DNA of 64,000 nt from Vicia villosa (Eukaryota > Streptophyta > Magnoliopsida > Fabales > Fabaceae). Below the pieces are notes generated by a model. The model was given only the letters and a program-made list of their open reading frames with translations. It was not told the origin of the DNA and searched no databases. How positions within the stretch are numbered: the stretch's first letter is position 1; each line of letters begins with the position of its first letter. Both the position numbers and the translations under genes were made by a program. Below are positions 11,634-24,720 of the stretch, piece after piece. The stretch is from the NCBI RefSeq assembly GCF_029867415.1, contig NC_081186.1, forward strand, positions 108,626,128-108,690,127, written 5' to 3'.

Positions 11634-14600
11634 TAATGGAGAAGAGTCATTCTCCCCCATTCCCACAAAATTGTAGGTAAAGTATGAGAAGTCATTTGTA
11701 TATATATATTTAAAAATTCATTCACTAACTTTGACATAACTAAAGTAAGATCGCTCTCATGAGCAGAGTTATAAAAATCATTATACTTTTCGTAAATAAA
11801 TGTATCAAAAAGAAAAACTTAAAAGATCAATCCTATAAAAAAAATTGAACAAATTTATTAGAAAAATAGATATATAATTTTGCCAATAATATATTAATTA
11901 AGTCAAAAATCACTGTGACGTTTCAACCTAGATAAATAAAATATTTTTTTATATTACTATTTGTAAAACATCTGCACAAGTAAGCATACAGTTTTGAGAT
12001 GCATCTAATTTTGTCTTGCATTAAGTAAATACTCGTATTTTTTTAATAGAATGTGAATAGAGATAAATGTGAAGGTAGGTGAATATTACTAAGATGTATT
12101 AAATTTAAATATGATCAAGCCAACTTGATACCTTTGTCCATTAAGGGATGGCATCCATCAAAAGTCAGCTAGCATATACAAATTGGGTCATGTGGCAATG
12201 GCCAGGGCCAATATTTTGAGGGGCCACAAATATAAAGAAGAGCAGTGTTATATGGTGCAAAAATTTTCTTCACGAAATTTCAGAGAAATATGTGTTCAGA
12301 AATTGACTATACTTTTGAAACATTGCTACTTAGAATGATAAAAAGCTAAATTGACTATACTTTTGGTTGTAATATAATTAATTTAATAATTTTTGCAACC
12401 GCAATTACATTGTAAATTAAAATCATGCTGTTATCATCAAAAATCACATTAAACGAATTTATTTAGGGTTCTTCAAAATTGTATGAAAACATAAAATTTT
12501 TAAATTTCAAAATTCAATTTATTTTCTATGTAATAAATTTTTTTAATATTAGATATTTGTAAACAATATATTTCAAACACCTCTCAACTAAAATTCATGT
12601 CGCAACTGTCACAATTCGCAATGTAGCAACTGCAATGACCGTAATTACAAATCGTTACATTCATGCTCACATCAACAACATTGAAATATAACATAAAATA
12701 CAACAACATTGAAATTTTTCATCAATTTTCCTACAATTTTCCAACAACATTACAATTTTCCATCAATTTTACAACTTTTCAACATCAACATTACAATTTT
12801 TCATCAAAATTGAAATTTAAATTAAAGTCTAAAACTTTTTATCAAGTTTGATAACATTACAATTAAAATTAAGATCTAAGTGAGTGTGATATCGGGTGCG
12901 GGTTTCACACTACCCAAACTTGCAACCGAAATATCACGTGACACTTGAACCCGAACTCAGTCAACTCAAATTTTCATCCGTTGACTCGAGTTCGAGTGCG
13001 GGTGGGTCCCGCAGATTGGATCTGGCTGCATCCATACTTCTTATGTGAGCAAATAACAACAAACCGCACTATACAACTACAAGAAGAAATATATCATATT
13101 ATATATTAATTAATCGAAATTGCAAAAAAAAAAAACTAGTAAATTTTTTTGGCATGTACATATATAAAGTTTTTGGCATCTTTAAAGTAAGAATGAATAT
13201 TTAATTTAGATCACAAAAAATAAGGTAAAAAAATTATCAACTAAAAATGTGTTTGAAAAATCTCCTTATATACAACGTTTGAAACAGTTGAACACAGTGC
13301 ATTCTCCTTACTATGTATTAAGATTTTCTGACCAGTTTTAATCTTAACTCTTGAAATTACAATATACAATTGACCATGACTAAAAACAAGAATAGGTTAA
13401 TACAATCCGATACTATTTAAACTTATTGTTAAAACATGGCCACCCTCTATCTCAACCTCCGTCTGTCACGTGCCTTTTGAAAATATTATAAATAGAAGTT
13501 TGTCAAAAAAAAAAATTTTAAATAAAATTAATATACAAATTTTAAGATAAAATTTTCTATTTAATTCTTAACTTTACAAATTTGCCTTACCTATATATAA
13601 ATTTTATGATTAAAATGTCAAACAAGGTTGGTGGAATAACTTTACCCTCAACTCCACAAGTTTTTTTAGTTAAATATTATCTCATTCTTATTCTAATATA
13701 TATTATCTTACCTTTTTTTTTCTTTAAAATAAAACATATCCAACAAAAGTTAATATTTATTGATGTATTGAATTTAAATTTGAAATGAATCAATTTTTTG
13801 CATACTATCATCTTATCTTTATTTTTTTACATACAAAGATAACATTAATATTGAATTTCAACATTAATCATTATATATTAATTAATTAAAATACTAATTG
13901 AACCTCTGAATTTCATTGAAGTCAAGTCATATTGCTCCATTGAAGGGGGGAGATCCTTGTCCCCATTGAAGTCATTGTCATTGAATTCATTCCATTCAAA
14001 CTAAGCATGCTGATACAGTAGAAATACAAGAAAAAGAAACAGGTCTTCTTTAATTATAAACAAAAAGTCTTCGAGTCAAGCTTTCATTTCACATCATATT
14101 AATATTCTTCCATCCACTTTAAAAGTATGGTTCACAAATAATATACACTTTTTTGTTCTATTCTATATATCATTTTCATTTATATTAATGTATCTAAATA
14201 TAATTTCTTTGATTTTTAATAAAAAACAAATTTTGGTTGTGTGTATATACAATTTTTTTTGCCATAATATAATTCTTGTATATTATACGCACACACAAAA
14301 TTGAAGAAGATTACATGCAAATTTTTTTATTGAAGGGAATATGTTTTCTTCATAAAAATCACAAATTTGATTTAATTTGGATGTATTATGGATATAAATA
14401 ACTTTTTACACAGAAATAAAATATAAATAAACTTTTGATTTATTAAAAATATTTTAAGTTCACTCATACCAATTGTTATTTACTTTTTTAGAAAAAGATT
14501 AATTGTTGTTATTTTGAACCGTCAAAAACATTATACCCATCTTTATATAGTTTATTTAATTAAAGATAATGAGATTTTATACTTAATATTTTTGTTTTTA

Positions 14601-14852
14601 TATATGTATAATATTATCAATATAAAATTATTATATATTAACATCTTACAGAATTTAAATTTGAGACGTTAAGAGAAAGACACCCTCAAAAATTAAACTT
14701 TCACCATTAAACCATACAATAATATATGACATTTGATTCATTTCTCTAATTATTATTAATTAAAGTTAATATTATAAAATTTAAATTTAGTCTAACTCAA
14801 TTTTCATAAAATCGATTGATGAAAAAATTGTTTTTTCATATAAACACTTTTT
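11634..14852. other. Left arm of copy A, no genes
   Basis: AT-rich DNA homologous to the left arm of copy B. Short open frames recur in both copies (for example near 13.58 kb and 47.74 kb) only because the DNA is duplicated. They are rich in Leu, Ile, Phe and Lys and carry no domain. Confidence 0.6.
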
Positions 14853-14891
14853 TGATTGTATCTTATTTAATATATAATTGTTAGGAACCTT

Positions 14892-15287
14892 ATGGAGTTA
14901 GGGGCTGGGAGCTGTTTGAAGAGAAAGAAAATTATTAAAAACAGGACCAAGAAAAAAATTAGTGATGGGTATTCAAAGAAGGTTAAGGGAGGTGTTCCTT
15001 CAGGCTCGTTACAGGGACCTTTTTTTGATCCAGTTTCAACTCACAGTGGCGGAGAAAGTATTTGTTATGAGAATCTTTCGGAGAATGTTTTGATTGGCAT
15101 TAATAATCCAAAACAGTGGGGTTTTGTTAACAAAGACGTGGAGGGTAAAATGAAGTCGGCATGCGAAGAGTTGGGTCTGAGTAACTTGAAAGATCGATTC
15201 ATCAATTTTGATAATAAGGGGAGATCGGATATAGAGGAGCATTTGATAATTGTCCCAAGGAAGAAGCTTTCAACGCCGTCTTTATGA
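14892..15287 (+). pseudogene. LINE ORF1, C-terminal remnant
   Basis: A 131-codon open frame directly upstream of ORF2. Its TGA overlaps the ORF2 ATG (ATGA at 15284-15287), the usual coupling in plant L1 elements. The N-terminus is Lys/Arg-rich. No CCHC zinc knuckle remains, so I read it as the C-terminal piece of the RNA-binding ORF1 protein, left by 5' truncation. The identification rests mainly on its position. Confidence 0.6.
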
Positions 15288-18200
15288 TAATTGGATCTTT
15301 TAATATTAGGGGGGAGGGAATGCCCTTAAGAGGAGAAGGATCAATTCTATTATTAAAAAGGGGGATGCGGATATTTTTATGATACAAGAAACAAAAATTA
15401 CAAAGATGGAGGATTTTATTGCGTGGGGTTTGTGGAGTAATTTGGAAGTGGGGTATTCCTTTTCGAACTCGATTGGTAGATCGGGAGGAATTCTAACTCT
15501 TTGGAGGAAGGATAGGATGGAAGTTCTTAATAGTTTTAAAGGAGAGGGTTACTTAGGGATAAAGGTGAAGTGGAAGGATAATTTTTATTATGTTGTGAAT
15601 ATTTATTCTTCTTGTGTTCTTCTAAAGAAGAAGGAATTATGGGACAATTTGTTAAAGTTGAAAAGCTCTTTTTCGGATGGGGAATGGATCTTTGGAGGGG
15701 ATTTTAATGCGTCTAAAAACGTTCATGAAAGGAAAGGAAGATCGATGAGGGATATGGAGTCGGGTTCGGAGCTCTTTGCAAAGTTTATTGATAATAGTGG
15801 GTTAGTGGATGTTCCTAGCAAAGGAAAAAAATTTACTTGGTATAGTGGTGATGGTAGATCCATGAGTCGGATTGATCGTTTCCTTGTGTCGAACAATGTT
15901 ATTAATGATTGGGGAGTTGTTGGTCAATTAGTCGGGGATCGTGATATTTCGGACCATTGCCCGGTGTGGCTTGTGGTGGATAAGCTTAATTGGGGACCTA
16001 AACCGTTTAAATTCAACAATGAATGGTTTACTTTTAGTTCTTTTCTTCCTTTTGTTGAAAAGGAATGGAAGGATATGGTAGTGGAAGGAAGAGGTGATTA
16101 TGTGCTCAAAGAAAAACTTTCCCGGATTAAACATAGATTGAGATGGTGGAACAAGACGGTTTTTGGTAGAATTGATTTGGAGGTGGAAGAAGGTGTGAGA
16201 GATATCAATGAGGGGGATTCTAGGTTGGAGGACTCGACGGGGGATTTGATTGGAGAGTCTCTTTTAGGTAGGCAAGAGGCCAATAAGAGATTTTGGTTGA
16301 ACTTAAGGATAAAAGAGAATATGTTAGTTCAAAAATCTAGAATTAAATGGTTAAATGAAGGTGACTCGAATAGTGCGTTTTTTCACAAAGTTGTGAAAGA
16401 AAGAAGAAGATTTAATCATTTAGGTCCCATTGTTACTCAAGGAGGTATGGTGGACAAGGTTGAGGACGTTAGGGAGGAAGTTTGGAAGCATTTCTCTAAT
16501 AAATTTTTGGAAGAAGATTCTGATAGAATCCTTTTGGATGGAATTCCCTTTAATTGCATTAGTTCTAATGATGCAACGTTTCTTGAAAGGCCTTTTCAAG
16601 AGGAGGAAATTAAAGAAGCCATAGATAGTTGTGGTGTTTCTAAGAGTCCGGGTCCGGATGGTTTCTCCTTTATGTTTATAAAGAAGTGTTGGAGTTTCAT
16701 CAAGGAGGACTTTTTTAACTTTCTTAATTACTTTCATTCCGGTGGTTTCATCTCTAAGGCGGTTACTTCCTCTTTTTTGTCTTTGGTTCCCAAGTCTTAT
16801 AGTCCTATCTCGTTGGATGATTATAGGCCCATATGTTTAGTGGGATGTATGTACAAGGTGGTTTCAAAGATCTTGGCGGGGAGATTGAAGAGGGTTCTTC
16901 ATTCTATTATTTCATCTTGTCAAAGTGCTTTTGTTCCGAATAGACATCTCCTCGATGGGGTTTTGATTGCTAACGAGGTAGTGGATTTTGCAAAGAAAGA
17001 AGGTAGAGGGTGCCTTTTATTTAAGGTAGATTTCGAGAAGGCTTATGATAAAGTCTCTTGGAATTTCCTTAGATATATGTTAAGAAGAATGGGGTTCGGA
17101 GAGAGGTGGAGGAAATGGATGGAGAGGTTGGTTTTTCATAGTAATATGTCTGTTTTAGTTAATGGGTGTCCGACAAAGGAGTTTTGTGTTGAGAAAGGAT
17201 TAAGGCAAGGTGATCCTTTATCGCCTTTCCTTTTTGTGCTCATAGCCGAAGGCCTTACGGGTCTTGTTCGGAAGTCGATAAACAATGGTGTTTTTAAAGG
17301 AGTGGATTTTAATGACAACGTGGCGGTGGATATACTTCAATTTGCGGATGATACTTTATTGATAGGGGAGGGAAGTTGGAAGCAAGTGTGGGCTATTAAA
17401 GTGGTTTTGAAGGCTTTCGAGATGGTTTCGGGTCTTGGGATCAATTATCATAAAAGTAAGTTGATTGGTTTAAATGTATCTAGAAACTTTCTTGAGGCCG
17501 CCGCTTATGTGCTTTCTTGTAAAGTGGAGGATAGTTCTTTTCTTTTCCTTGGAATTAATATTGGGAGCAATCCGAGGAAATACGCTTCTTGGTTGCCTCT
17601 TTTATCGAAGATGAAGAAGCGCCTTGCGGGTTGGAAGAACCGTTTCCTTAGTTTGGGAGGAAGATTAACCCTTTTGAGATCTATTCTTGGTTCGCTTGCC
17701 ATATTCACGATGTCTTTCTATAAGATGCCCCTAAAAGTGGTGAAGGAGATTTCAAAATTGCAAAGTAATTTTCTTTGGGGAGGGGTGGTGGAGGATAATA
17801 AAAGACATATTCATTGGGTTAGTTGGAAGAATGTTTGCCTCCCGCTTGAATACGGAGGTCTCGGAATAAAAAATGTCGCGGAGTTTAATATGGCCCTTCT
17901 TAACAAATGGAGGTGGAGAATTATTAAGGGAGAGAACTCGCTTTGGTATAACTTGTTGAAAGCCCGGTATGGTGACATCACCATGAAAAGCTATTGTGGA
18001 GGTATGTCTTCTCTTTCTTCTCATAACTCTTCATTCTATTCTTCTTCTACTCCTTCTTTTTCTTGGTGGTGGAAAGATTTACTATCGCTTGGTAGCATTG
18101 AGGGGGAGGATCCTTTTTCCGGTAATTGTGGTTTTAAATTGGGTAATGGGTATGCTACCCCTTTTTGGGAGGCAAAGTGGAGGAATAACTTGAGTTTGAA

Positions 18201-19038
18201 AGAGGAGTTTCCGGTGTTATTTTCTCTTTCGGCTTTGAAAAAAGTATCGGTGGCGAGTATGGGAGGGTGGAACAACGGCATTTGGGAATGGGGAAATTGT
18301 GGCATTTTGGAATCTCAAATTAATTGTGTTTCCTTGAATTTGATTTGGGTCTCTTTTCGAAATTCTCTTGTGGGATGGGGGCCGGCTTGTATAGGGAGGG
18401 ATGAGGTTTTTTGGAAGGGTTCGGGTGATAGCTTTTTCTCCGTAGCGTCTTGTTATAGACTTTTTGTTAGTAAGCGGATTCCTTGTGGGCCTTTTGAGAA
18501 GTTCAATGAGGTTTTGTCTTTAATTTGGAAGTTGGATGTCCCTTACAAAATCAAAGCTTTTGGTTGGAGGTTTTTTGTAAATAGGCTTCCTTTTAAGGAT
18601 TTACTTTTGGTTAGAGGTATAGTTTTAACTCCGGATAATTTAAAGTGTGTTTTTTGTGGTATTAATCCGGAAAACCGGGAACACTCTTTTATGGTTTATA
18701 AAGGTGTGGAGGTGGTGTGGAGGGAAATTTCATCTTGGATTGGGAAGCCTTGGAGGGCGATGGAAGAAGAGTGCAAAACGTGTTTTATGGATTGGTATTC
18801 TTTTCGTAAAAAGAACAAGGTGAAGAAGGATAAATTAGGTGTGGTGTGGCTAGCTACTATGTGGATTCTTTGGCTTAGTAGGAATGGGATTTGTTTTCGA
18901 AATGAAAGTTGGGATGTGAATAATACATTGTGGAAGATTAAATCATTGGTTTGGAAATGGTCTTTTATTGGAGATATTACTCATCCCATTTGTAGTTTTT
19001 ACGAGTTTAACAAGGATCCGTTGTTATTCCTATCGTAA
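15284..19038 (+). pseudogene. LINE ORF2: endonuclease-reverse transcriptase
   Basis: The ATG at 15284 starts MIIGSFNIRG, the first strand of an APE-type endonuclease. A frameshift near 15312-15322, in a G-rich run, separates it from the main frame 15379-19038, which is open for 1219 codons. In the main frame the endonuclease motifs are QETK (residues 3-6), GGDFNA (about 111-116), DRFLVS and SDHCPVW (near 165-195). The reverse transcriptase has DDYRPICLVGCMYKVVSK (about 480-497), VDFEKAYDKVSW (about 549), GLRQGDPLSPFLF (about 610) and the catalytic FADD at about 655-658. A zinc-binding zf-RVT region follows (KAFGWRFFVNRLP, CVFCG near 1090). No RNase H domain follows. Only the N-terminal frameshift clearly breaks it, so the insertion is relatively young. 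Confidence 0.93.
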
Positions 19039-19150
19039 TTCTAAATTGGTTTGTAATTTCTTTTTGCGGGTTTTACTCGTTTGTGTAATTGGATATTGAG
19101 AACATTTAGTTCTCCATTATTAATGAATCTTGCTTACACAAAAAAAAAAA

Positions 19151-19548
19151 CATCGGATTCTAAATTTGCTATTGTGTCTTTGTTGTCTTTTAAAATAATA
19201 ATTATTTGAGGGTTAACATGAAATTGGTGATATGCGGATGAAGTTCCAGTGTGTAAGGTTTTCAATATGAAGGTGAAATTTTTTTATAAATGAAGAAAGA
19301 GTTAATGAGATTAGAGAGATGCAACTTGTAAAAAAAATAAAAATATTCCAATTCACTTAGTTTTTTCATAATATTTTATATATTGTTAAGAGTTATCTTA
19401 TTTTGATATAAAATTTTAATTTAAAAGTTTGACAACAAAACAAATTATTGATAAGTTTAACGGTGTAACTAATAAACATATTTATATATCTAACATAATA
19501 ATAATCAATGGAATATAGTTAGTTGTAATTTTGAACCTCGTTAACCAT
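19151..19548. other. Sequence present in copy A only, next to the LINE
   Basis: About 400 bp between the LINE poly(A) and the point where homology to copy B resumes (tatatataatttgtgttag, copy B about 49033). No coding content. It was either lost from copy B or carried in with the LINE block. Confidence 0.6.
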
Positions 19549-19683
19549 AATATTTACTATATATAATTTGTGTTAGAATATACACTAAAATCGTTGTTTA
19601 TGATGTTCAAAATCATGTCTGATGTCTTACTAAAGATTCTTAAAAACCCATACAAACCAAATTCATGTTATGTGGCAATTAAC

Positions 19684-19785
19684 ATGAAATGTGAACCAAT
19701 TAATCTCAAGTGTTTGACGGGCAACACATTAGACGTGAAATGTGAACCAATTAATCTCAAGTGTTTGACGGGCAACACATTAGAC
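19684..19785 (+). repeat. Tandem repeat, two units of 51 bp (copy A)
   Basis: Two nearly identical 51-bp units containing gtgaaccaattaatctcaag and tgtttgacgggcaacacatt. The same pair stands at 49157-49258 in copy B, so the small duplication predates the segmental one. Confidence 0.85.
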
Positions 19786-20580
19786 ATGATTGAGATAAAG
19801 ACTTCCCTTTTAAATTTTAAGTTTTCATACACATTTACATTGTTATAGAATTGCGGTAAAAAATGATATCAGTGTTCTCATATACTAAAATAGTCGAATC
19901 GAGATTAATTGTAGTTGTATACAATTTCACACTCTTCATTTTAACAAGGCATTTTTTCCTAAAAATAGGTTGATCGTAGGTCCAATGACAAATAAACTCA
20001 ATTATTTGTCTAAAGACGTATCTATGAAAGGGTTGGGAGTTCAGTGCATCTATAATTATTGGACCATACTCGATCCACTCCACATGCAGCTATCCATATG
20101 ATCTAACATACCTTTGTGTTCCGTGTCAGGAAACATAGGGTGATTCTAACCATCACCCATATATAATGCATCCAACAACATATCTACATGTACGTTTTAA
20201 ACATAACTTGATTCATTACTTGGATTCATTAACTGATTTGGGTGTTGGAGTGCTAACGTTACCGGTCCTCACCTCTGTTTCGTCGCATCACGAAGCATTC
20301 TCCATCGTACAAGTTGGTTTCATGGTCTCAAATTCATCATTTTTGGTTCCTTAAACGGAGCAAAAATTGTGACGGATTCTCACACCTAAAGCGAACAATA
20401 TCTCGTAGTCGCAATGATACAAACTTGAAGGTTATCAGAACATTGAGAGGGTGTGACAGATTCTATCATACAATGGCATGAACTTATGGTGTGTTGAGTA
20501 GAAGCAGGTGACCTTAGGGTTGATCTCCAAGTTAAGGGGGTCAGGGGTGTGTTGAATGGAAGTATGTGACATCAAGAATA

Positions 20581-20585
20581 CACGC
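20581..20585. repeat. Target-site duplication (left) of the LTR element
   Basis: CACGC directly before the TGTCGC start of the 5' LTR. It is repeated at 32228-32232 after the 3' LTR. The empty site in copy B reads catgc (50054-50058) in the same context. Confidence 0.95.
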
Positions 20586-23500
20586 TGTCGCACCCCAATT
20601 TTTGACCTAGTTTTTTTTCTTATAACCATATCGCATTTCATCTGCATGCAAATCATGGCATCGTTGCATATTTTAGAAAATTGCCCCTTTTATTAAAATC
20701 AACAAAATAGCGTGTCCATTTGCATTTTTTGCATATTTTTATCTTTAGTTTAATTTAGTTTATAAAAGATAATTTTTGGTTTTTATAGTATTTTAGATGT
20801 AATTCAGATTAATCTTTTTCTTTTAGTCCAAAAAAAAAAAACATAAAAAATATAGTTGTTAATAGTTTAGATTAAATTTAATTTCTATTTTTTAGTTTAG
20901 GTTTAATTTAGTTTATTTTTATCTTTATATTGTTTTTATGTGTTAGTCTAGTTTTAGATTAGGTTTTTTTATTTAAATTTATTTTACTGTTATTTCTTTT
21001 TTAACATTCTTCTATCATTTATCATTTACTATTACTATTATTATATTATAATTGTTTTCATTTTGTTATTATTAATAGTTTTTGTTTATAAAAAAAGGTA
21101 CATGTTATAACAATATTTCTAATACATGGGCCCAGTTTACAAAAGTTCATTTCATTTTTTTTTGTACGAGTCAAACAAAAAAGACAGTACAAAAAGTTTG
21201 TCTTGGTGCTCTCTCTCTCCCATGCCCTGTTGCCTCTGCTCCATACAGCTTTGTAATGTCCCTCTCACTCCCACTTGCTGCAGGAAGCAACCAAAAATCT
21301 GCACCAAAACCTGCATAAACATCCAAGATTATCACACTTTCAGCCATACCATAACCTTCAAGAAAAAGCATAAAAAACAGATTACTACAATAGTTCAAAA
21401 TATCACCAACATTTCCCCCCAAATTTCCATTGATTTCACTATAAAAACTCAGCATCTGTTAAAGAAAAAGGGGGGGCCACGAAAAAAACGAACGACTCAA
21501 AAAACAATAAACCTCTGTTCAAAACCCTCCAAGCAGAAACACACTCAAATCTCACTACTCAACATAACAAAATCTCAACTTCAAAACATTCAACCACACA
21601 CACCTTCATTCTCACTGACCTCACTTTCATACTACACACATCTACCGAAACCACCCTTCCCTCACCTCTGATCAATACACTCTATAATCCTTACACTCAA
21701 CAGAACCATAACACAATAACCTCACGAATAATCACCCTCTCACTCACTTAATCCGCAACTCAATCATACGCAACACAATGTAACACAATGCAACACTTCA
21801 CAGCAGAGTGAAAAATCACAGTGCAGACTCAAAGTCGAAGAAGAGGAAGAAAGTGAATAACAACAATAGAGTAAAGGTTGTACCTGATTCGTTTTTTTCA
21901 TTTTGTTGTTGCGATTCCCATTTCAATTTGTGTTTTATCAATGTGTAAATCTACAAAATCAGAGTGAAATGATTTGGGATTTAGGGTTTCGTTCTTCAAT
22001 TATTTGCTTGTTTGTTCTTGAATTCGAGAGGCCGAGAACACGAGAGAGAGTGATGCGAGATCGCGAGAGACTGTGAGAGAACGAGAAAGTGGATCGAGAG
22101 AGGCCGAGGGTTCTTTTTTGTTGTTACTGTTGTTTCGTTTTGCAGAGAGCATCGAGTGGGAAGCAGGGATGCGAGATCGAGAGAGATGGAGATATCGTTC
22201 CATAAGAGGCGTTGCCTTTCGTGTTTGTTAGGGTTTCTTTGAAATCATGTGGGAATCTGAAGGAAGGGTGGATCCGGGTCACACTGACCCGACCCGGTCC
22301 AGCCCATTTTATTTTATTTTTTTTCTTATTATTTATCCTGTTGCTGGGCTTTACCCCCTTCCGTTTTTTTACACCACCTGGCCCAATGCTTTTTATATCT
22401 TTAATATGTTTAATTTACTTAAATTTTTTTTTCAAATAAGATTACAAAAAAAATAGTTAGTGTTTTATTTCATTTTATCAAACAATTTCATAAAAATACA
22501 AAAAAAAGTTTTTCTTTAAAATCGGATCGAGTTTTGAGTTTTAATGGATGAATCAAGGAGGGTTCGTACGTACTTGTGCGAGTTGTCCTAAAAGTATTTG
22601 GGTGATGGCCGTTAAGCTTTTATTCGAATACTTGGATTCCATTAAACGCTCCAAGAAACTCGGTTTAATTCACCCTTTTTTTTACAAAAAAAATACTTTC
22701 TCTTAATCAAATCATTTTATCTATAATGGAAAGAAGGGTTTGTACGTACTTGTACAAGTTGTTCTTTAAGCATTTAGGCGATGGCCGTTAAGCCTTTGTT
22801 TGGATGTTTAAACTCCATTAAAGACTTCTTAAAAATCGATTTAACTCACTCTTTTTTTACAAAAACGCTTTTCTTTTAATCAAATCATTTTAGTCAATAA
22901 TGGATAATGAAGAAGGGTTTGTACATACTTGTACAAGTTGTTCTTCAAGCGTTTAGGCGATGGCCGTTAAGCCGTTGTTTAAGCGTGTAGACTCCGTTAA
23001 AGACTTCATAAAGTTCGATTTAACTAATGCTCTTTCAAGCGTTTAGGCGATGGCCGTTAAGCTTTTGTTTGAACGCTTGAATTCCATAAAAAGATCTTTC
23101 AAACCTAATTCATCTCGCCTTTCACAAAACAATTTCAACTCATCAAATCATCCTTTTTTCATCACTTACGAGGGGGTTGTACGTACTTGTGCAATTTTCT
23201 CTTTCAAGCATTTTGGCGATGGCCGTTAAGCTTTTGTTTAAATGTTTGATTTCTCTTAACAAACAAACTTTTAATTTACTCACACCTTTTAATTTTAAAA
23301 CCTTTTTATAAACGAGACACTTAGTCAAATTCAAATGCAATTATACTTCTTCATGTGAAGAACGAATGTTTTCCACTCGAATGCGATGATGGCCAAAATC
23401 CTGTTTTAACTGCGATTTAGTCATCCATTCTTGTAGTGATGCAAACAATCTATTATCCATGTGCGCATAGTATTGTTTGAATGCGATCGAGTACCTCTCG

Positions 23501-23933
23501 TTAAAATCAACCAACAAATTCGGAGTTTTAGCCCGAACTACGATTGCTCTGACTTTCCCATTGCACGAGGGAATACGTAGGCACAAGATACAAATGTCTT
23601 GGCGAGCACAATAAAAAAAAAAACCTTTTTTTGTCCCTTTCTTTTTTCAACCTAATAAATAATGCAAGTAGATAATAAGCTAACAATAAATCACAAGAAT
23701 AACTAAATGGGTCCCATCGAGTACGATGGAGGTGAGGGGTGCTAATACCTTCCCCTTGCTTAACCGACTCCCGAACCCGAATTTGGTTACGATGACCATC
23801 TTATCCTTTCTTTTCTTAATTCGTGGGTTTTATCGATATTTTCCCTTTCCTTTTGGAATAAATAAAGTTCGGTGGCGACTCTGTTGTACTTCGAATGCGT
23901 GAAAACGCGTCGAGTCACATTTTTACCGCTACA
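20586..23933 (+). repeat. 5' LTR (3348 bp)
   Basis: It starts TGTCGCACCCC and ends ACCGCTACA. It is offset by exactly 8294 bp from the 3' LTR, and I saw no difference between the two on reading. Contents in order: AT-rich segment, C/A-rich segment, GA-rich segment (about 22020-22200), then 170-190-bp tandem repeats (22555-23240). Short open frames inside, one of 181 codons, are compositional and identical in both LTRs. I do not call them genes. Confidence 0.95.
22555..23240 (+). repeat. Tandem repeats inside the 5' LTR
   Basis: Four to five diverged units of about 130-190 bp. Each unit holds a cgtacttgt-type string and the conserved core GGCGATGGCCGTTAAGC. Cores stand near 22606, 22780, 22957, 23047 and 23215. 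The same array is in the 3' LTR at about 30849-31534. Confidence 0.85.
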
Positions 23934-23936
23934 GAA

Positions 23937-23957
23937 AGTGGCGACTCTGCTGGGGAC
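23937..23957 (+). other. Primer-binding site
   Basis: TGGCGACTCTGCTGGGGA begins a few bases after the 5' LTR. Its TGG start fits pairing with the CCA end of a tRNA. This string is the kind reported for Ogre elements, primed by tRNA-Arg; the tRNA identity is from knowledge of the family. A related tggcgactctgttg string occurs near the LTR end at about 23873. Confidence 0.8.
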
Positions 23958-24720
23958 TACCTAAGAGAGTCAACCCTAGTTTAGTTTTTCTTGTATTATT
24001 GTTAGCTTTATTTATTTGCTTATTTATTTCTTTTATTGTTTGATTTCTTATTGTATGGTTGGAATATTTTGATTATTGGCACTTTATGGACAAAGCTCTA
24101 CACCCGAGCTCAAGAAACACATAAGATAAGATGGTGGTTTAGTATTAAACTTGCTTGACGTAGTGTCAAGTGGGAGGTACTAATGCCCCGCCTAGAGTAG
24201 GTCCTTTGAGAAGATGTCTTTGGTTAAGTAAGTTATTTACTTGAGCGATGATGTTTTCAATTTGGATCGTTAACTCTAGGGACCTTTAGAAAAACCCTTA
24301 AACCATGACTTTTTAGGAAATGGTGGTTTCGCACCCAACTTGCGTAACGTAACTATTACCGTGGGTAAGTGCGAAAACCACACTCAGAATAGGCTTCATT
24401 TGAAAACATGGTTGTGTGGGAAGTTATTTGCTAGATGATCAAGTTTTCAAAAGTAGCTCGTAACTCTGAGAACCGTGTCTAGAACCTTGTTGGAAAGAAC
24501 CTTAGAACTATCCTATTGTGTGCCATTTTGTGCTAAGAAATCAGAATGTTTCCATATGATTTGAAATCCATTACATGTAAACCATTCATGACATACATGC
24601 ATCCATATTCATTCGAGTTATCAACTCATACCGTCTGTATTAATCTTCAACAGTCTTCTGTTAACCGTCAAGCTGGTTCCTCCACACGATTACGAGACTA
24701 GAGCCAACGTTAGAAGAAGA
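23958..24720 (+). other. Untranslated leader of the LTR element
   Basis: About 760 bp between the primer-binding site and gag. Autonomous Ogre elements carry an extra ORF1 before gag; I see no such frame here. Confidence 0.65.

Larger units (their letters stand above)
14880..19150 (+). mobile_element. 5'-truncated LINE (L1-type non-LTR retrotransposon)
   Basis: The element contains an ORF1 remnant, an overlapping ORF2, a short 3' UTR and a run of A at 19140-19150. Copy B lacks it. No convincing target-site duplication is visible. The block missing from copy B also includes about 30 bp before and 400 bp after the LINE, so a deletion or rearrangement accompanied it. The 5' boundary is approximate, since ORF1 begins abruptly without an upstream leader. 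Confidence 0.88.

Noticed and set aside
13582..13788. 68-codon frame conserved at 47741-47947
   Set aside because: Conservation is explained by the segmental duplication, and the composition is hydrophobic low complexity.
21126..21671. 181-codon open frame inside the 5' LTR, identical at 29420-29965 in the 3' LTR
   Set aside because: It has Ser/Thr/Lys/Gln-rich composition from C/A-rich DNA, no domain, and overlaps other frames. It is duplicated only because it lies in the LTR.
23341..23586. Minus-strand 81-codon frame in the LTR (repeated at 31635-31880)
   Set aside because: It lies in the LTR end region with no family resemblance. The orientation is opposite to the element.
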